Source: Cesiribacteraceae bacterium YIM B00369
Lineage (GTDB): Bacteria; Bacteroidota; Bacteroidia; Cytophagales; Cyclobacteriaceae
Direction: 5' to 3'
Length of the DNA stretch: 64,000 bases
NCBI GenBank assembly: GCA_017948555.1
Contig: JAFMYY010000018.1
Location: forward strand, 39,378-103,377
Of this stretch, positions 17,349 to 26,650 are shown piece after piece. The notes beneath the pieces were generated by a model. That model saw only the letters and a program-made list of their open reading frames with translations. It was not told where the DNA came from and did not search any database. The position numbers and the translations under genes were made by a program. Position 1 is the stretch's first letter. Every line of letters starts with the position of its first letter.

Positions 17349-17667
17349 ATCAGTTTGTTTTATCAGATCCTGAACAAGGCCGGCCTGCCTTGAAATTTTC
17401 AATATTTACCATTATCTCCTCAACTATATACTAAAATATGCCGCAGGTGTTACTATGGTCATAAGACAAAAATGAAAGAGCGGGCAGGCAGGGAACCTGC
17501 AGGTAAGCCTACCGGAGGGGGGCGGAATTTCCGGCAGTTTAGTTTACTGAATCTGTAACCTGTCTTCCAAAGGGATAAATTTCACATACATCAGCCCCGG
17601 AAGGCTACCGCAAATCATTTTCATCAACTTAAAGGCTCATACACTTCATCCACATGTAATAAATTTT
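17349..17667. other. Intergenic region between divergent surE and yedK-like genes
   Basis: About 320 bases. I see no gene; the leftward surE promoter should be here but has no clean -7 box. The G-rich patch near 17510-17530 shows no clear hairpin. Confidence 0.45.
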
Positions 17668-17675
17668 TAAATTTG
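17668..17675 (+). promoter_or_regulatory. -7 element for the YedK/HMCES-type gene
   Basis: TAAATTTG matches TAnnTTTG, 26 bases before the ATG at 17702. Confidence 0.45.
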
Positions 17676-17701
17676 CATCCAATTAAAAAAGGAAATCCTT
17701 T

Positions 17702-18400
17702 ATGTGCGGCAGATATACCCTTGTTAAAAAAGCTGATGAAATAGCAAAAAGATTTAAAGTTGATGTAGGACCCTCCTATACACCGCGCTATAACGCGGCT
17801 CCCACACAACTGCTGCCTGTTATTACTGCCGATTCACCCGAAGGAGTTTCCTGGTTTTACTGGGGGCTAATTCCTTCATGGTCTAAGAACAAATCGATCA
17901 GCCAAAAGCTCATTAATGCACGGGCCGAAACAGTGGAAGAAAAAGCTTCCTTCCGTACTGCCCTCCAGAAAAGGCGCTGCCTTATTCCGGCAGATGGTTT
18001 TTACGAATGGAAGCCGGTAAGTAAAAAAGGCAAGGTTCCTTACCGGATTACCCTTTTGAACGAAGAACTTTTTGCTTTTGCAGGTTTATGGGAGGAGTAT
18101 GAAGATGACGAAGGAGATATAGTACACACTTTTACCATTATTACCACTCAGGCTAACTCAACCCTCCAAAGCATCCATGACCGGATGCCTGTAATCCTGA
18201 CAAGAGATTCTGAAGCCCTGTGGCTGGACCAGAAAGCAAGTCCTGAAGCCCTGAAGGAGGTTCTGCAACCTTACCACAGAGATGCCACACGCTTTTATAC
18301 TGTATCAGCCAAAGTAAATCATGCATCAGAAGATGAGCCATCCCTTATAAAACCGGCCCCGGCTGCCGACCAGTTCGGTAACTACACCTTATTCAGCTAA
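17702..18400 (+). CDS. SOS response-associated peptidase, YedK/HMCES family
   Basis: 232 residues. Family proteins form a covalent thiazolidine link to abasic sites in single-stranded DNA through Cys2 and so shield them. All key residues are visible: Cys2 (MCGRYT), Asn72 (INARAET), Glu102 (DGFYEW) and His159 (IHDRMPVIL), at almost the same spacing as E. coli YedK. It is transcribed alone; no LexA-type operator is obvious in front of it, so SOS control is not shown here. Confidence 0.94.
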   Translation: MCGRYTLVKKADEIAKRFKVDVGPSYTPRYNAAPTQLLPVITADSPEGVSWFYWGLIPSWSKNKSISQKLINARAETVEEKASFRTALQKRRCLIPADGFYEWKPVSKKGKVPYRITLLNEELFAFAGLWEEYEDDEGDIVHTFTIITTQANSTLQSIHDRMPVILTRDSEALWLDQKASPEALKEVLQPYHRDATRFYTVSAKVNHASEDEPSLIKPAPAADQFGNYTLFS

Positions 18401-18723
18401 ACATGAAAAATAAAGTTCTTTTTTCCTGAACCAGACAGAAAACTGTACTGTAACCATCCCTGGCTTTATGGGGCTTACTTTATTATAGCGCCCGTTTCTG
18501 AATAAAAACCTGTCCTGCCGGCTTCCCGTCCCCGCTTATCTTTCAATATAAGTGATTGCATTCAGGGGTAGTCTTTTCATGCTCCTGCCCCCCTCCCTCC
18601 GGCAGAATATAAATTGGCAGAAGGCACACTTTACCAATATTTTTCAGAAAAAGCTACACAAACCTGCTGTTAATTAGTTAAGTTTAACAGGCTTTAATCA
18701 GATTAGAAACAACCTTTATATAT
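18401..18723. other. Intergenic region before fabH
   Basis: 323 bases with no supportable gene or clear hairpin. The last 60 bases are AT-rich and probably hold the fabH promoter, but no TAnnTTTG box is visible. Confidence 0.45.
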
Positions 18724-19728
18724 ATGTACCACTCCGAAATTACCGGTATCGGCCATTATGTTCCTGAAAGAATAGTAACCAATTCGGACCTGGAAAAGCT
18801 GATGGATACCAGCGACGCCTGGATTACTGAAAGAACCGGTATAAAAGAACGCCGGTATTTCGACCCTGAAAAGGACACTGTTGCCAATATGGCTGCCAAA
18901 GCCAGCCGCATGGCTATAGAAAGAGCAAACCTCCGGGTGGAAGACATCGAATTTATTGTTTTTGCAACTATTACCCCTGATTATTTCTTCCCGGGCTCCG
19001 GTGTACTCCTGCAACGGGAACTGGAGCTTAATGGCATTGGGACTATAGATATCCGGAATGCCTGCAGTGGATTTATTTATGGATTATCAGTTGCCGACCA
19101 GTTTATTAAAACAGGAATGTATAAAAACATACTGGTGGTGGGAGCAGAAATTCAGTCTTCGCTGCTTGAAATGAACAACCGTGGAAGAAATGTGTCGGTT
19201 ATTTTCGGAGATGGTGCAGGAGCAGCAGTTCTTTCTGCATCAAACAACAGGGGCAAAGGTATTTTAAGTACCCACCTGCACACCGACGGCCGTTTTGCGG
19301 AAGAATTATATGTTAAAGACCCCGGAAGCAGCCGTTCTCCGGAAGAGCGGATGAACAAAGAATTACTTGACGGCCCCTCTGTGCGCGCTCACATGAATGG
19401 AAACACTGTTTTTAAACATGCGGTTGTCAGGTTTCAGGAGGTAATACAGGAAGCCCTGGATGCAAATGGTTATACCCGGGAAAATATTGATCTTCTGGTT
19501 CCTCACCAGGCTAATCTGCGCATCAGCAACTATTTAAAGGAACAATTATCCCTCTCTGACAGTAAAGTATATAATAATATTATGCGCTACGGCAACACAA
19601 CAGCTGCCTCTATCCCTATTGCATTAAGTGAAGCATGGGCCGAAGGACTCCTGAAAGAGGATACCCTTGTTTGCCTTGCGGCATTTGGAAGCGGCTTTAG
19701 CTGGGCCTCTGCGCTTATTCGCTTCTGA
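18724..19728 (+). CDS. 3-oxoacyl-ACP synthase III (FabH)-like enzyme
   Basis: 334 residues, thiolase fold. Catalytic triad visible: Cys114 in RNACSGF, His261 in VPHQANLR, Asn291 in RYGNTTAASIP. FabH condenses acetyl-CoA (or branched acyl-CoA) with malonyl-ACP to start fatty acid synthesis. An insertion around residues 185-215 makes it slightly longer than E. coli FabH (317). The immediate neighbours are two unknown genes rather than fab genes, so this may be a second, specialised FabH paralogue; I cannot tell from this window. Confidence 0.9.
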   Translation: MYHSEITGIGHYVPERIVTNSDLEKLMDTSDAWITERTGIKERRYFDPEKDTVANMAAKASRMAIERANLRVEDIEFIVFATITPDYFFPGSGVLLQRELELNGIGTIDIRNACSGFIYGLSVADQFIKTGMYKNILVVGAEIQSSLLEMNNRGRNVSVIFGDGAGAAVLSASNNRGKGILSTHLHTDGRFAEELYVKDPGSSRSPEERMNKELLDGPSVRAHMNGNTVFKHAVVRFQEVIQEALDANGYTRENIDLLVPHQANLRISNYLKEQLSLSDSKVYNNIMRYGNTTAASIPIALSEAWAEGLLKEDTLVCLAAFGSGFSWASALIRF

Positions 19729-19765
19729 TTGAAACTTAACATTTAACGCAAAAGAAAAACTACTT

Positions 19766-19993
19766 ATGAAAACCCATAATTACAACCCAAGCACTTTTGA
19801 AGTTAAACTGGCATCGGCCATTGTTGCCTGCAAAGACCAGATACAGCAAAAACTGGGAAATGATTTTAAAATAGTGGATACAGACGACAGAATGGAGCGC
19901 GATAACCCTATGGTTATTTTTCACCTTGAAGACAATGATGGTGATCCGCATGAAGTGGTTATAAAGATAATTCAGCGGCCGGACCAGATATAA
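19766..19993 (+). CDS. Small conserved-looking protein of unknown function
   Basis: 75 residues, not recognised. Mixed alpha/beta with no signal peptide, membrane segment or metal motif; charged and acidic in the middle (VDTDDRMERDNP), ending in VVIKIIQRPDQI. It starts 37 bases after fabH and ends 25 bases before the next gene, so all three are probably one transcript. Reading-frame quality and operon position support a real gene. Confidence 0.65.
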   Translation: MKTHNYNPSTFEVKLASAIVACKDQIQQKLGNDFKIVDTDDRMERDNPMVIFHLEDNDGDPHEVVIKIIQRPDQI

Positions 19994-20018
19994 CTGCCCT
20001 CCTTCTGCTATTTTTTTA

Positions 20019-20684
20019 ATGCAGGCCTTCCGCCTTCACAGTATACAGAGGCCCTTCCCAGCTCAGTTTATGGAAAAAATTCCTCCTTTCAGCAAACAGC
20101 AACTTGAATACTTTCACGACACGAGTTTTTTATTAACCAAAAGGGAGATCCTGAAGAGGCTGCAGCACCTTTTAGCTGTCAGTGAACGTGAACTGGTGAA
20201 AATAATCCGGGAAGAGGCGCCTTCGTCTGTACCGGATGACTGCAAAACAGCTGCTGGAAAAATTTCGAGAGGTGAAAACTATCGCGGACTTCCATACCTG
20301 GTACTCGACTACCCCCGGCTGTTTAAGCAAAAGGATATTTTTACCTTCCGGACAATGTGCTGGTGGGGAAACTTCTTCAGCTGTACTTTACATTTACAGG
20401 GAACCGTTCTCCAACAACTACGCCTTGCCCTTAACCGTGGAATAAGGTCGGGTCACTTTTCTCCAGACACATATATATGTGTAAACAGCACTCCCTGGGA
20501 GTACCATTACGAACCTGATAATTACCAGCTGTTAAGCGAAATGGAGCACCGGGAAATCAGCGACCTGCTGGATCGGGATTTTGTAAAGATCAGCAGAAAA
20601 ATGGAGCTGGACCACTATAACAATCTTCCCCGCTTTGCATCCAGCTGCTTTCAGGAGTTCATAAAACTCCCAGAGGGGAAGTAG
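20019..20684 (+). CDS. Hypothetical cytoplasmic protein
   Basis: 221 residues from ATG at 20019; an alternative ATG at 20070 (MEKIPPFSKQQ) gives 204 and may be the true start because the first 17 residues look unstructured. No known motif. Notable: aromatic-rich stretches FRTMCWWGNFFSCTLHL (about 114-130) and NSTPWEYHYEPDNY (about 158-171). No signal peptide or clear membrane helix. Third gene after fabH; function unknown. Confidence 0.65.
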   Translation: MQAFRLHSIQRPFPAQFMEKIPPFSKQQLEYFHDTSFLLTKREILKRLQHLLAVSERELVKIIREEAPSSVPDDCKTAAGKISRGENYRGLPYLVLDYPRLFKQKDIFTFRTMCWWGNFFSCTLHLQGTVLQQLRLALNRGIRSGHFSPDTYICVNSTPWEYHYEPDNYQLLSEMEHREISDLLDRDFVKISRKMELDHYNNLPRFASSCFQEFIKLPEGK

Positions 20685-20867
20685 TACATGGTTTTAATAC
20701 CCTGCATTGATTTATAAACTCACTGAAGGGCCTCTCCTCCGTGCTTTAATTTCACTGATCCGGCACCCGTAAGTTCAGGAATTTAATCACTGCTCATAAA
20801 GAAACAGGGCTTACCATATTTATCCGGCAGCATCATATACCTTTTTGCTGACAGGCACAGACACAAA

Positions 20868-20899
20868 AAAAAGCCCCGACTGTGAGGTCAGGGCTTTTT
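20868..20899. terminator. Bidirectional terminator between convergent genes
   Basis: AAAAAGCCC/GGGCTTTTT plus GAC/GTC around TGTGAG, with one mismatch. A-run on the left and T-run on the right; serves glnN leftward and the fabH-linked genes rightward. Confidence 0.8.
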
Positions 20900-20921
20900 C
20901 TATATATGCTGTACTATTCTG

Positions 20922-23105
20922 TTAGAATAAAATTTCGCGGTATTTGGCAAGTGGCCAGAAGGTATCACCTACCAGGAATTCAAGCTTGTCAACATGGTAG
21001 CGGATCTCAGGGAAGAAAGTTTCCTTGATATCTTTATACATGATTGCACGCTCGCGGGTATCTTCAATCTTGTTTGCTTTTTTACGGGCTTCGATCATTT
21101 CATGCACTTTGGTTTTAACCACTTTCAGGTGCCTGTTAATATCGGTAACTGTTTCAAAAGCAACGGTATTTTCATGATCCAAACCAATGTTCTTCAATCC
21201 GTTAAGTCCTTCAATCAGCTCATGCTGGTAACGAAGGGTGGCAGGAATGATGTGGTTCAGGGCAAGATCTCCCATAGTACGGGATTCGATCTGCACCTTC
21301 ATGATATAGCTTTCAAGATTGATCTCATGACGTGCCTCAAGCTCCACCTCAGTGAAAATACCTGCCTCAGCAAATAAATCCCTTGACTTTTTAGTCAGGT
21401 ACTCATCAAGTGCTTCAGGAGTATTTTTGATGTTTGGAAGACCACGACGCTCCGCTTCTTTCACCCATTCTTCGCTATAACCGTTTCCTTCGAAACGAAC
21501 AGCTTTAGATTCCTGAATGTAACGACGAAGTACTTTGATGATGGCAAGCTCTTTCTTTTCTTCATCTTCAGCGATCAGCTGGTCCACTTCTTCTTTAAAG
21601 CGAAGTAATTGCTGACCTACCATAGTGTTAAGAGCCGTCATTGCCGTTGCACTGTTGGCAGAAGAACCTACAGCACGGAATTCAAATTTATTACCGGTGA
21701 AGGCAAAAGGAGAAGTACGGTTACGGTCGGTATTATCAAGCAGGATTGGTGGAATCTTATTAATACCCAACTTCATGTACATATTATCACCCTTCTCGAT
21801 CTCGATAGTGGCATTTTTCTCAAGCTCATCAAGCACTTTGGTCATTTGAGAACCAATAAAGGCTGATACGATAGCAGGAGGCGCTTCGTTTGCACCAAGG
21901 CGGTAGTCGTTGCTGTCAGAAGCAATAGAAGCACGCAGCAGACCATTATGCTCATATACAGCACGGATGGTGTTTACAAAGAAAGTAAGGAACTGCAGGT
22001 TCTCTTTTGCTTTAGAGCTCGGGCCTAACAGGTTACGGCCGGTGCTGGTAATTAACGACCAGTTATTGTGCTTACCACTACCGTTTACATTAGCAAATGG
22101 TTTTTCATGCAACAATACCTTGAAGTTATGGCGCTCTGCCACTTTCTCCATAAGGTCCATTAACAACTGGTTGTGGTCTACAGCAAGGTTAGCCTCCTCG
22201 AACATTGGAGCACATTCGAACTGCTTTGGAGCAACTTCGTTGTGGCGTGTACGGATAGGAATACCTAATCTGTGTGCCTCAAGCTCGAAGTCCACCATAA
22301 AATTGTGAACGCGGGTAGGGATTGATCCAAAATAATGGTCGTCCAGCTGCTGTCCTTTAGCAGGAGCATGGCCAAATACAGTACGGCCGGCTGCAACAAG
22401 GTCAGGACGGGATTTGTATATAGCACGGTCGATCAGGAAATATTCCTGCTCAATACCAAGGCTTGCCTTTACATGTGTAACATTACGATCGAACAAATCC
22501 TGCACAACAGCAGTAGCAGCACGATCAATAAAAGCAAGAGATTTTAAAAGAGGGGTTTTATTATCAAGTGCCTCACCTGTATAAGCAACAAATACAGTAG
22601 GAATACAAAGGGTTTTAGCGCTGCCATTCTCCATGATGAAAGCAGGAGACGTAGGGTCCCATGCAGTATAACCACGGGCCTCGAAAGTATTACGGATACC
22701 TCCGCTTGGGAATGAAGATGCATCAGGCTCCTGCTGTACAAGTGCAGAACCTTTAAATCTTTCCAGACCACGGCCACTTCCGCCAGGCTCAAAGAAAGAA
22801 TCATGCTTTTCAGCAGTTGCTCCGGTTAGGGGCTGGAACCAGTGTGTATAGTGAGTAGCACCTTTAGCAATAGCCCATGATTTCATAGAAGAAGCTACTG
22901 ATTCGGCAACGTGCGCCTCAATTTTACTTCCTTTTTCTATAGTCTGCATCAACTGCTCAAAAATATCGGAAGAGAGCGTGGCACGCATTGTCTCCTTATC
23001 GAAGACATTTTCGCCAAAGTAGTCAGAGATCTTAGTTGAAACTAGATTAACTGGCACAGGCTTTCTTTCCAGCGCCAATTCCAGTGCTTTAAATCGTAAA
23101 TTCAT
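20922..23105 (-). CDS. glnN: Glutamine synthetase, type III (GlnN)
   Basis: 727 residues, the length typical of GSIII rather than the about 450-residue GSI. Makes glutamine from glutamate, ammonia and ATP; central to nitrogen assimilation in Bacteroidota. Seen: RFKALELAL at the start and KISDYFGENVFDKETMR, a GSIII-type opening; EQEYFLIDR and FELEAHRLGIPIRTRHNEVAPKQFE (metal/substrate region); and NVNGSGKHNNWSL (about 345-357), the GS signature loop. No nitrogen regulator or transporter is adjacent. Confidence 0.96.
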   Translation of the reverse strand: MNLRFKALELALERKPVPVNLVSTKISDYFGENVFDKETMRATLSSDIFEQLMQTIEKGSKIEAHVAESVASSMKSWAIAKGATHYTHWFQPLTGATAEKHDSFFEPGGSGRGLERFKGSALVQQEPDASSFPSGGIRNTFEARGYTAWDPTSPAFIMENGSAKTLCIPTVFVAYTGEALDNKTPLLKSLAFIDRAATAVVQDLFDRNVTHVKASLGIEQEYFLIDRAIYKSRPDLVAAGRTVFGHAPAKGQQLDDHYFGSIPTRVHNFMVDFELEAHRLGIPIRTRHNEVAPKQFECAPMFEEANLAVDHNQLLMDLMEKVAERHNFKVLLHEKPFANVNGSGKHNNWSLITSTGRNLLGPSSKAKENLQFLTFFVNTIRAVYEHNGLLRASIASDSNDYRLGANEAPPAIVSAFIGSQMTKVLDELEKNATIEIEKGDNMYMKLGINKIPPILLDNTDRNRTSPFAFTGNKFEFRAVGSSANSATAMTALNTMVGQQLLRFKEEVDQLIAEDEEKKELAIIKVLRRYIQESKAVRFEGNGYSEEWVKEAERRGLPNIKNTPEALDEYLTKKSRDLFAEAGIFTEVELEARHEINLESYIMKVQIESRTMGDLALNHIIPATLRYQHELIEGLNGLKNIGLDHENTVAFETVTDINRHLKVVKTKVHEMIEARKKANKIEDTRERAIMYKDIKETFFPEIRYHVDKLEFLVGDTFWPLAKYREILF

Positions 23106-23135
23106 GTGTAACAGTTGTGAGTTTATATTTTAACC

Positions 23136-23164
23136 CAAATTTATAAAATTAACGGAAAAATCAA
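23136..23164 (-). promoter_or_regulatory. Promoter of glnN
   Basis: On the minus strand TTG (23164-23162), 18 bases, then TAAATTTG (23143-23136): both Bacteroidota promoter elements at good spacing, about 30 bases before the glnN ATG. Confidence 0.6.
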
Positions 23165-23286
23165 TCATATTAAGCAAAAAAATAAGGCGTTACCCCCAAT
23201 TCTTTTATTCCCAAACCCAAATTTGCATAAATCCTGAAAACACCATTTTATGGCCGGGCAAACCTGAACCGAACGGGAATCATTCT

Positions 23287-23294
23287 TATATTTG
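23287..23294 (+). promoter_or_regulatory. -7 element for the LtaS-like gene
   Basis: TATATTTG matches TAnnTTTG, 44 bases before the ATG at 23339. No clear -33 TTG. Confidence 0.45.
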
Positions 23295-23338
23295 CAGGGT
23301 TTATTGATATCATTTGTTAAGTAAAAGAGGGGCTTTAT

Positions 23339-25186
23339 ATGACCAGGAGAGGTATTTACATGGCAGGCTATCTGATATTCTGGCTTGTCTATTTTATTTT
23401 CTTTAAGATTGTTTTTCTCATGTACAATTCGGAATTAACAGCTGAGCTGGACTTTTCTGTAATTGGGGGTATTTTCCTTTACGGAAGCCGCCTTGACCTG
23501 GCCTTTGCAGCCTATATCGCTGTTCTTCCGTTCCTTCTTGTTACTCTTTCGTCGTTTATAAAACCGGGGAAATGGCTGAGCCAGTCCCTTCTGGTGTATA
23601 CTACGGTCATCCTTATTTTTATTACCATCCTGTCAAGTACAGATCTTGAACTGTTCAGGATTTGGGGTTTCCGGCTCGATGCCACTCCCCTGATGTACCT
23701 GAATACCCCCGGAGAAATGCTTATTTCCGTGGGAGCCTCCCCTATTCTGTTTCTGGTAATCCTGAATACGCTGGTAAACCTGTTTTTTTGCTTTGCATAC
23801 CGCTACACACTACACCCCCTGGTTCTGAAATTTCCCGCGCCTAAGTATTATACTGCACCTGCCTACCTGCTCGCCACCCTCTCACTGATCATCCTTATGC
23901 GGGGAGGTTTCCAGCTGGCCCCCATTAACCACAGCAGCGTTTATTTTTCAGAGAGCCTGTATGCCAACCAGGCAGCCATTAATGTGCCATGGAATTTCTT
24001 TCATTCCATCAGCAAAAACGGTTCGGACAGGAATAACCCCTATACTTTTGTGGAAGAACCCGTGGCCGACAGCCTGGTAAATACCCTTTATGCGGAAAAA
24101 AGCGAGGCGCCAAAACAGCTGATAAAATCCGGCCAGCCTAATGTGGTGCTCATTATATGGGAAAGTTTTACTGCAAAGGTAGCGGAAGACTTGGGAGGGA
24201 TACCGGGTGTTACACCACAGTTCAAAAGCCTCTCCGGGGAAGGAATGCTTTTTACACGGGTATTCTCCAGTGGCGACCGCAGCGATAAAGGTCTGGTTTC
24301 CATCCTGAGCGGGTTTCCTGCACAACCTGCCACCAGCATTGTAAAAGACCCTAAAAAAACGAGGGGACTCCCTAACCTGGCAAAAACGCTCAGGAATGCA
24401 GGTTATTATACCAGCTTTTACTATGGCGGGGAACTGGAGTTTGCAAACCTTAAAACATACCTGCTTTCAGGAGGATTCCACAAACTGGTGGGAGTGCAGG
24501 ATTTTGAAGAAGAGCAGCTTAATTCCAAATGGGGTGCTCACGACCATGTGGTACTCGAAAAATTGCTGTATGATATCGAAACTGAAAAAAAACGGGAACC
24601 TTTCTTCAGGACCATATTTACCTTAAGCAGCCATGAGCCCTTTGAAATTCCTGCAGAACCGGAATTCCCCGGCAAAGATGTTACTAACCTGTTCCTCAGC
24701 TCTCTCCATTACACCGATGGTGCCATAGGGCAGTTTATTAAAAAGGCAAAGACGAAGCCCTGGTACGATAACACCCTTTTTATCATTATTGCCGACCATG
24801 GCCATACCTACCCCGGAAACTCGCAGGTTTTTGAAACAGGCAAATTCCATATTCCTATGCTATGGTTTGGAGGAGCCCTTACGAAAGAACCCGCTGCGGT
24901 TACAGCCACCATGTCGCAAACCGACCTGGCCTCCACCCTGCTCGGGCAACTGGGCATTCCGGCAAAGGAATTCCCATGGAGCAAAGACATTTTCCAGCCC
25001 GGCACATCCCATTTTGCTCCTTATTTCTTTAAAGATGGTGTAGGTTTTGTAACCGACAGCAGCTACATGAGCTTCGACAATGTGGGAAAGAAACTGATTG
25101 AAGAACAGGGAGCTACAGACAGTACCCACTTAATACTCTCCAGAGCTTACCTGCAAAAGAGCTATGGCGATTATCTTAATAAATAA
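23339..25186 (+). CDS. LtaS/MdoB-like membrane sulfatase-fold phosphotransferase
   Basis: 615 residues: about five membrane helices in the first 190, then a periplasmic alkaline-phosphatase/sulfatase-fold domain (about 265-560). Seen: metal-ligand region NVVLIIWESF (Glu275), nucleophile region SSGDRSDKGLVSILSG, and ADHGHTYP. The nucleophile, Thr in LtaS and most relatives, is Ser315 here, chemically equivalent in this fold. Such enzymes move phosphoglycerol or phosphoethanolamine groups onto envelope glycans; Gram-negative bacteria lack lipoteichoic acid, so the acceptor is unknown. ATG at 23339; a second ATG at 23360 is possible. Confidence 0.88.
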   Translation: MTRRGIYMAGYLIFWLVYFIFFKIVFLMYNSELTAELDFSVIGGIFLYGSRLDLAFAAYIAVLPFLLVTLSSFIKPGKWLSQSLLVYTTVILIFITILSSTDLELFRIWGFRLDATPLMYLNTPGEMLISVGASPILFLVILNTLVNLFFCFAYRYTLHPLVLKFPAPKYYTAPAYLLATLSLIILMRGGFQLAPINHSSVYFSESLYANQAAINVPWNFFHSISKNGSDRNNPYTFVEEPVADSLVNTLYAEKSEAPKQLIKSGQPNVVLIIWESFTAKVAEDLGGIPGVTPQFKSLSGEGMLFTRVFSSGDRSDKGLVSILSGFPAQPATSIVKDPKKTRGLPNLAKTLRNAGYYTSFYYGGELEFANLKTYLLSGGFHKLVGVQDFEEEQLNSKWGAHDHVVLEKLLYDIETEKKREPFFRTIFTLSSHEPFEIPAEPEFPGKDVTNLFLSSLHYTDGAIGQFIKKAKTKPWYDNTLFIIIADHGHTYPGNSQVFETGKFHIPMLWFGGALTKEPAAVTATMSQTDLASTLLGQLGIPAKEFPWSKDIFQPGTSHFAPYFFKDGVGFVTDSSYMSFDNVGKKLIEEQGATDSTHLILSRAYLQKSYGDYLNK

Positions 25187-25291
25187 GTATCTTTGCAGGC
25201 GAAGCCTGTTCATGAGCTTGTTTCACTTATAGTAAAGAAACAAAACCACCGGGCTTACCACAAACATTGATAAAACCCGTAATTGGAAGTA

Positions 25292-26611
25292 ATGAGGAAA
25301 GTTGCATTTTATACCCTGGGTTGTAAGCTGAATTTTTCGGAAACATCTTCCATTTCCCGCCTTTTTGAACAAAAAGGATACAGGAAAGTGGATTTTGAGG
25401 ACCGTCCGGATATTTACATCATCAACACCTGCTCCGTTACTGATAATGCCGACAAAAAATGCCGGAAAATAGTACGGGAAGCTCAAAAGATCAATCCTGA
25501 TGCTTATGTGGCTATCATTGGCTGCTATGCACAGCTTAAACCTGTGGAAATATCGGAGATTCCGGGTGTGGATGCTGTTTTAGGGGCCGCCGAAAAGTTC
25601 AGGTTAATTGAGCTACTGGATGGCTTTGTTAAACAGCCGGAGGCAAAGGTTTTTGCAAGCGAAATAAGTGAAGCAAATACTTTCCACAATGCTTTTTCTT
25701 ATGGCGACCGTACCCGCACCTTTTTAAAGGTACAGGATGGGTGTAACTATAACTGCTCTTTCTGTACCATCCCGCTTGCAAGGGGAAAAAGCCGCAGCAA
25801 CAGCATTGAAAATATATTGGCATCGGCCCGCGAAATTGCAGCTACCGATGTAAAGGAGGTAGTACTCACAGGGGTAAATATTGGCGACTTTGGTATACAG
25901 GAGGGGCGCCGTCAGGAACGTTTTACGGACCTGGTGCAGGAGCTGGACAAGATGGATGGGATCGAGCGCTTCCGGATTTCCTCCATTGAGCCAAACCTGC
26001 TCAGCGACGACATTATAAAATTTGTATCTGAATCGCGGCTGTTTGTTCCTCATTTTCATATACCGCTTCAGTCGGGCAGCAACAAAATTTTAAAAAGCAT
26101 GCGCCGCCGCTATGAGCGGGAGCTGTATACTGAACGGGTAGCACACATTAAATCACGGATGCCTCATGCCTGCATTGGGGTGGATGTTATTGTCGGGTTT
26201 CCCGGCGAAACAGAAGAAGATTTCCTTGAAACCTACCGCTTTCTGAACGAGCTGGATATAAGCTACCTGCATGTATTCACCTATTCTGAAAGAGCTAATA
26301 CCCCTGCCATTGAGCTGGATGGCATAGTACCTGTAAAGGAACGTAACCGCCGCAGCCGCATGCTGCGCAGCCTGAGCGAAAAGAAAAAACGCCATTTCTA
26401 TGAGCAAAACATAGGAAAGGAGGCTGTCGTTTTGTTTGAGGATGATGTGCAGGACGGAAAAATGCACGGTTTTACAGAGAACTATGTACGCGTAACAGCC
26501 AAATACGACCCCTTACTGGTAAATGAACTTAAGCGGGTGCAGCTGACTGAAATTAATGATGAAGGGCTGATGGAAGTAAGCGAAAGTCCAGATTACATTG
26601 TACATGCCTGA
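25292..26611 (+). CDS. mtaB: tRNA t6A37 methylthiotransferase MtaB
   Basis: 439 residues from the ATG at 25292 (a TTG three codons earlier is less likely). Radical-SAM enzyme that adds a methylthio group to t6A at position 37 of tRNAs reading ANN codons. Seen: the MtaB N-terminus YTLGCKLNFSE, further UPF0004 cysteines in NTCSVTDNADKKC and IGCYAQL, the radical-SAM cluster motif CNYNCSFCTIPLARG, and a C-terminal TRAM-like domain. Full length. GCKLN points to MtaB rather than MiaB. Confidence 0.94.
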   Translation: MRKVAFYTLGCKLNFSETSSISRLFEQKGYRKVDFEDRPDIYIINTCSVTDNADKKCRKIVREAQKINPDAYVAIIGCYAQLKPVEISEIPGVDAVLGAAEKFRLIELLDGFVKQPEAKVFASEISEANTFHNAFSYGDRTRTFLKVQDGCNYNCSFCTIPLARGKSRSNSIENILASAREIAATDVKEVVLTGVNIGDFGIQEGRRQERFTDLVQELDKMDGIERFRISSIEPNLLSDDIIKFVSESRLFVPHFHIPLQSGSNKILKSMRRRYERELYTERVAHIKSRMPHACIGVDVIVGFPGETEEDFLETYRFLNELDISYLHVFTYSERANTPAIELDGIVPVKERNRRSRMLRSLSEKKKRHFYEQNIGKEAVVLFEDDVQDGKMHGFTENYVRVTAKYDPLLVNELKRVQLTEINDEGLMEVSESPDYIVHA

Positions 26612-26621
26612 TAAAATTTAC

Positions 26622-26645
26622 AGCCCCGGAAAAAAAACCGGGGCT
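26622..26645. terminator. Terminator between mtaB and DUF3616 gene
   Basis: AGCCCCGG/CCGGGGCT perfect 8-bp stem around eight A, then TTTTTA. Placed between convergent genes; strongest rightward. Confidence 0.85.
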
Positions 26646-26650
26646 TTTTA

